Assembly (NCBI GenBank): GCA_031274985.1
Contig: JAISPK010000016.1
Coordinates: 1-35,072, forward strand
DNA length: 35,072 nucleotides
DNA from: Coriobacteriales bacterium
Lineage (GTDB): Bacteria; Actinomycetota; Coriobacteriia; Coriobacteriales; UBA8131
Reading direction: 5' to 3'
The notes beneath the pieces are model-generated. The model was not told where the DNA came from, made no database searches, and was given only the letters and a program-made list of their open reading frames with translations. Shown here piece after piece: positions 32,497 to 35,072 of the stretch (position 1 is its first letter; each line of letters starts with the position of its first letter). Both the position numbers and the translations under genes were made by a program.

Positions 32497-33303
32497 CTAC
32501 AGGAAAAACTCCTGCGCGAGCATGAGAACGCCCAAAAGTGTTAAGAGCCCGGCAAAGGCAAAGCGCATAGGTCGCTCCGGAAGCCGTGCAATGAGCCAGG
32601 ATCCCAGCTGCGCTCCGGGGATGCTCCCAATCATTATCGCCACTCCGTAAAGCCACCAGATATGCCCGAGCAGCGCGTGCGCAATAATGGCGGGGGTCGC
32701 GATGAGCGAGATAGCGATTAAAGAGGTACCCGCTGCCTTTTTGAGGGGATATCCGAGAAAAGCCACACAGAATGGCACGATGATAAAGCCTCCGCCCACC
32801 CCTACGATACCGGCGATACCTCCGGCAATCAGCCCGATGATCAGCGGCAAAACGAGGGGGGCGGCGCCTCGTCTCGGCACTTCTTCTCTGAGCGGACTTC
32901 CCAACAACTCGCTGCCGGTACCTAATGCCTTGTCTCTGAGCAAGGTCCTCAGCATCATCCCCACCGAGAAGATGATCACCGTAACCGTGAGAATAATGAT
33001 GAGATAAGAAGGCAGGCTCCCCGCAATAAGCGATCCTCCAACCGAGGCGAGCGCACCGGATCCCCCAATGACCAATCCCGTTTTGATTGACGCTGTCTTT
33101 TGAAGGATATGCTTGATAGAGCCCGAGATGCCGGTAGGGGCTATGGTGAGCAGCGAGGTTGAGGCAGCGGCAACGATGGGCAGGTTAAAAACAATGTACA
33201 GCAGCGGAACAATCATGCCTCCACCGCCAATGCCAAACATGCCGGAAAGCGCTCCTATACCAAAGCCGCAAAGTATAACAACAATGAATTCCATTACTTC
33301 CAT
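32497..33303 (-). CDS. TSUP (TauE/SafE, DUF81) family permease
   Basis: The 268-residue integral membrane protein has about eight membrane segments and two internally related halves, each with the family's glycine-rich motif (GIGALSGMFGIGGGGMIVPLL near the start in the first half, GGIAGIVGVGGGFIIVPF in the second). TSUP proteins move sulfite, sulfonates or other organic anions across the membrane; the substrate here is unknown. The predicted -10 TATACT (33310-33315, minus) and TTGGTG 17 bases upstream place the transcription start on the ATG itself, so the message may be leaderless; a second ATG three codons later is an alternative start. Confidence 0.92.
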   Translation of the reverse strand: MEVMEFIVVILCGFGIGALSGMFGIGGGGMIVPLLYIVFNLPIVAAASTSLLTIAPTGISGSIKHILQKTASIKTGLVIGGSGALASVGGSLIAGSLPSYLIIILTVTVIIFSVGMMLRTLLRDKALGTGSELLGSPLREEVPRRGAAPLVLPLIIGLIAGGIAGIVGVGGGFIIVPFCVAFLGYPLKKAAGTSLIAISLIATPAIIAHALLGHIWWLYGVAIMIGSIPGAQLGSWLIARLPERPMRFAFAGLLTLLGVLMLAQEFFL

Positions 33304-33309
33304 GAGAAT

Positions 33310-33338
33310 AGTATAGCTCTCAGAAAGTGGAACACCAA
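33310..33338 (-). promoter_or_regulatory. Promoter of the TSUP gene, leaderless position
   Basis: On the minus strand TTGGTG (33333-33338) and TATACT (33310-33315) are separated by exactly 17 bases. The start site predicted seven bases on is 33303, the A of the ATG. Confidence 0.5.
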
Positions 33339-33404
33339 TTACTTGCCCTTAACGCAAAGTGCCCTGAAAGGGTGGCTCTTGCGGCATTGGGCCTTGCCTC
33401 AGGC

Positions 33405-34640
33405 TCAGACCTCAGACTCCAACTCCTCCTCTGAGATACGAGGCTCAACTTTGAGGCCACTTAAAATGCCTCCGGTAAGAGGGTCACCAGCCAGAAGATT
33501 GACCATCTGTGGCCAGCCGATCTGAAATTCGTAGTAGCGATCGCAAAATGTTTCTGCGTAGGCCTTGGCCTCTCGTTGGGCACTGAGCGCAGCCCTGAAA
33601 TAGCCTTTTCTGTCACTCGCACGACCTACCATCCTGAGCAGCGCGGTAACAAATACTCTGCGGCCAACGGAATGCTCCAAAAACGGGCCCGGATACGGAT
33701 CGAGCGAATGAGGGGTTATTTGGATGAGATCGATCTGGCTCTTGGCATACTCGAGTTTACGATGCTCGTAAATCCAACGAAAGATGTCCTGGCGGAAGCG
33801 CTGCGACTCATTGCGCATCGGAGGCGGCGCATGCTCAATGTGCCATTGGTTGTCAAACCACACGTCTCCCCCGTACATGCGTACATTGAGCAGATAGTCC
33901 AGGTCTTCGCCGCGGGGAATCCAGGGGTCAAAGGAAACGCGGATAAAGGCTTCGCGATGAATGGCGCAAAGCCCACCGTACAAGCCGTTGCTGCGCGAGA
34001 GCCGCGTGCCGGTCATTGCCTTGGTAATCCAGGCGTTAAAGAGTTCGCCCTGACGCCAGAAGTGGTTGTACCAGACGCTTTTTTGACTGGACTTCCAGTT
34101 GCCCTTCTTGTCAGCAAAAAACCCGGACTTTACCAGTACCGGCACGCCGGTCTTGGTGAGCTTGCCCAGGCCATAAACTGCCTTTTCTAAGAACTCCGGA
34201 TCGTCGATTATTTCGTCGTCGTCAACAAAGATGCACTCGGTAAAGCCACCGGAAGCAGCAATGAGAAGCCCGAGGTTTCTTACGGAGCCGTAGCTTGAAA
34301 GGCAGACCCCTTCTTTAAAGCTGCTCACGCCAAGAGAGTCAATGCGCAAACAGAGGCGCTCAAGCACTTCGTAGTCAATCAAGCGCAAGTCCAGCTGCTG
34401 CACGAACACCGAAAGAATCGCTGCCACTTTTTGTGAGGCGGCTGTCTCTATTCCCTGCTCAGACACAACCAGTACAAAAATCGGGCACTGGATCCCAATG
34501 TCAATGAGGCTCTGTAAACAGCGGGGCAGCTCGCCCTGATGCGTAAGGGGGGTTACGTGGTCATACGTGGCCAAAACATCAACGCTGGGGTTATAGCGTT
34601 TACTGCCAACGTAGGTAGGAATAATTATGCAAGGATTCAT
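33405..34640 (-). CDS. Family 2-type (GT-A) glycosyltransferase
   Basis: The 411-residue protein opens with CIIIPTYVGSKRYNP and has the metal and nucleotide-sugar binding motif FVDDDEIIDDPEF (Asp140-142), as in GT-A fold family 2 enzymes. A later acceptor-side region has PWIPRGEDLDYLLNVRMYGG and WHIEHAPPP. It should transfer a sugar from a nucleotide-sugar donor to an unknown acceptor. No membrane segment or signal peptide is obvious. AGGAGC lies seven bases before the ATG. Neighbours give no surface-polysaccharide cluster context. Confidence 0.88.
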   Translation of the reverse strand: MNPCIIIPTYVGSKRYNPSVDVLATYDHVTPLTHQGELPRCLQSLIDIGIQCPIFVLVVSEQGIETAASQKVAAILSVFVQQLDLRLIDYEVLERLCLRIDSLGVSSFKEGVCLSSYGSVRNLGLLIAASGGFTECIFVDDDEIIDDPEFLEKAVYGLGKLTKTGVPVLVKSGFFADKKGNWKSSQKSVWYNHFWRQGELFNAWITKAMTGTRLSRSNGLYGGLCAIHREAFIRVSFDPWIPRGEDLDYLLNVRMYGGDVWFDNQWHIEHAPPPMRNESQRFRQDIFRWIYEHRKLEYAKSQIDLIQITPHSLDPYPGPFLEHSVGRRVFVTALLRMVGRASDRKGYFRAALSAQREAKAYAETFCDRYYEFQIGWPQMVNLLAGDPLTGGILSGLKVEPRISEEELESEV

Positions 34641-34833
34641 AAAAGCTCCTGTGTTTAGTGCTACCCATAAAAAAGTACAGCACGGTGTGCTTTAAGCGGT
34701 GTTCTGAAAAATCTGCTGCAATTCTAGCACTCTTTGAGCCACCGGTGCCTTACAGGGTCGCATTGAGATAAGGCTCTGCAGGGGGTAAAGCTACTTTAAG
34801 GTCCAAAAACCTGACAAACAGTCCTTGGCGATT

Positions 34834-34913
34834 GTGGAAAAACCCCGAAGGGGAGTTTTCCACATGAGCCGGGGGTGAAGCTGGCGTAAGCCAGCGAGGG
34901 GGCAAGGCCCCCT
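34834..34913. repeat. Cluster of three hairpins
   Basis: The first is GTGGAAAAACCCC against GGGGAGTTTTCCAC with loop GAA (34834-34863). The second is GCTGGC against GCCAGC with loop GTAA (34880-34895). The third is AGGGGGC against GCCCCCT with loop AAG (34897-34913). Their tight packing suggests a REP-type element or a structured RNA rather than a single terminator. Confidence 0.7.
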
Positions 34914-35049
34914 TCTGTTTCAGGCTGCTATTCAGCGCTCTACTGCTATTCGGCCCCGCGCTGCCGAGCAGCAAACCAGCTCTCAATAATAAAAACGGCA
35001 ATTTTTGCTGCAAAAAGGCCAAAAGGCGAGGTTTTGCCATTCTTTATTA

Positions 35050-35072
35050 AATTGCTTATATCATAAGCAATT
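35050..35072. promoter_or_regulatory. Perfect 10-bp dyad, operator-like
   Basis: AATTGCTTAT and ATAAGCAATT are exact reverse complements separated by ATC. The AT-rich, perfect symmetry suits a dimeric regulator binding site for a gene beyond the right edge. Confidence 0.45.

Larger units (their letters stand above)
34641..35072. other. Noncoding structured region at the right edge
   Basis: No convincing gene is seen. A 96-codon minus-strand frame is made largely of hairpin and C/G-run sequence and lacks protein character. The region holds three adjacent hairpins (34834-34913) and a perfect dyad at the end (35050-35072). Confidence 0.6.

Noticed and set aside
34750..35040. 96-codon minus-strand open frame at the right end
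   Set aside because: It is mostly translation of hairpin arms and C/G runs, has no domain or clear ribosome site, and is better explained as structured noncoding DNA.

Overview
The window looks like chromosomal DNA of an anaerobic actinobacterium, most plausibly class Coriobacteriia (Eggerthellales-like). That placement is inference. It rests on moderate-to-high GC, an acyl-CoA synthetase close to an XRE-cupin regulator, an NRAMP-related protein with the altered metal-site motif known from Eggerthella lenta, and several promoters placed for leaderless mRNAs. No phage, integrase, transposase or CRISPR array is visible.

Layout. 1-990: a HipB-like antitoxin and the start of a HipA-like kinase, running off the left edge. 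1107-1901: a metallo-beta-lactamase-fold hydrolase. 2019-5319: a three-gene operon of OmpR-type regulator, histidine kinase and an unknown membrane-anchored extracytoplasmic protein, joined by 4-base stop/start overlaps. 5678-14100 (minus strand): a nitrous oxide reductase (nos) operon in the order c-type cytochrome lipoprotein, nosZ, a nosB-like membrane protein, nosD, nosL, nosY, nosF, an unknown protein and a DUF3810 zinc-peptidase-like protein. 14489-16946 (plus strand): a divergently transcribed sensor kinase with an extracytoplasmic heme-c motif (DUF3365/Tll0287-like) and its OmpR-type regulator. The divergent region holds helically phased TTTAC repeats that could be the regulator's binding sites.

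16991-18289 is a MORN-repeat membrane protein, followed by tRNA-Pro(CGG), an ABC exporter, a coiled-coil secreted protein with a lysozyme-like C-terminus, a LytS/LytR-type two-component pair, a QueT-family transporter, an acyl-CoA synthetase and an XRE-cupin regulator. 27110-28723 is a DUF4143-type ATPase gene bracketed by two related large palindromes (REP-like). 28726-31894 is a putative magnesium operon: an MgtE-like protein with added PRC-like domains, then an NRAMP-related transporter lacking the usual transition-metal ligands. The right end has a small membrane protein, a TSUP permease, a glycosyltransferase and a structured noncoding region.

How the genes work together. NosZ has all seven CuZ histidines and the CuA ligands, so N2O reduction is likely functional. 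The cytochrome lipoprotein is the obvious electron donor. NosD/F/Y and NosL would serve CuZ assembly and copper delivery. nosR and nosX are absent from the cluster. The heme sensor kinase beside it is the best candidate for a dedicated regulator. The most interesting points are that sensor-nos pairing, the two unknown genes at the tail of the nos operon, the MgtE-like/NRAMP-related operon, and the palindrome-bounded ATPase gene.
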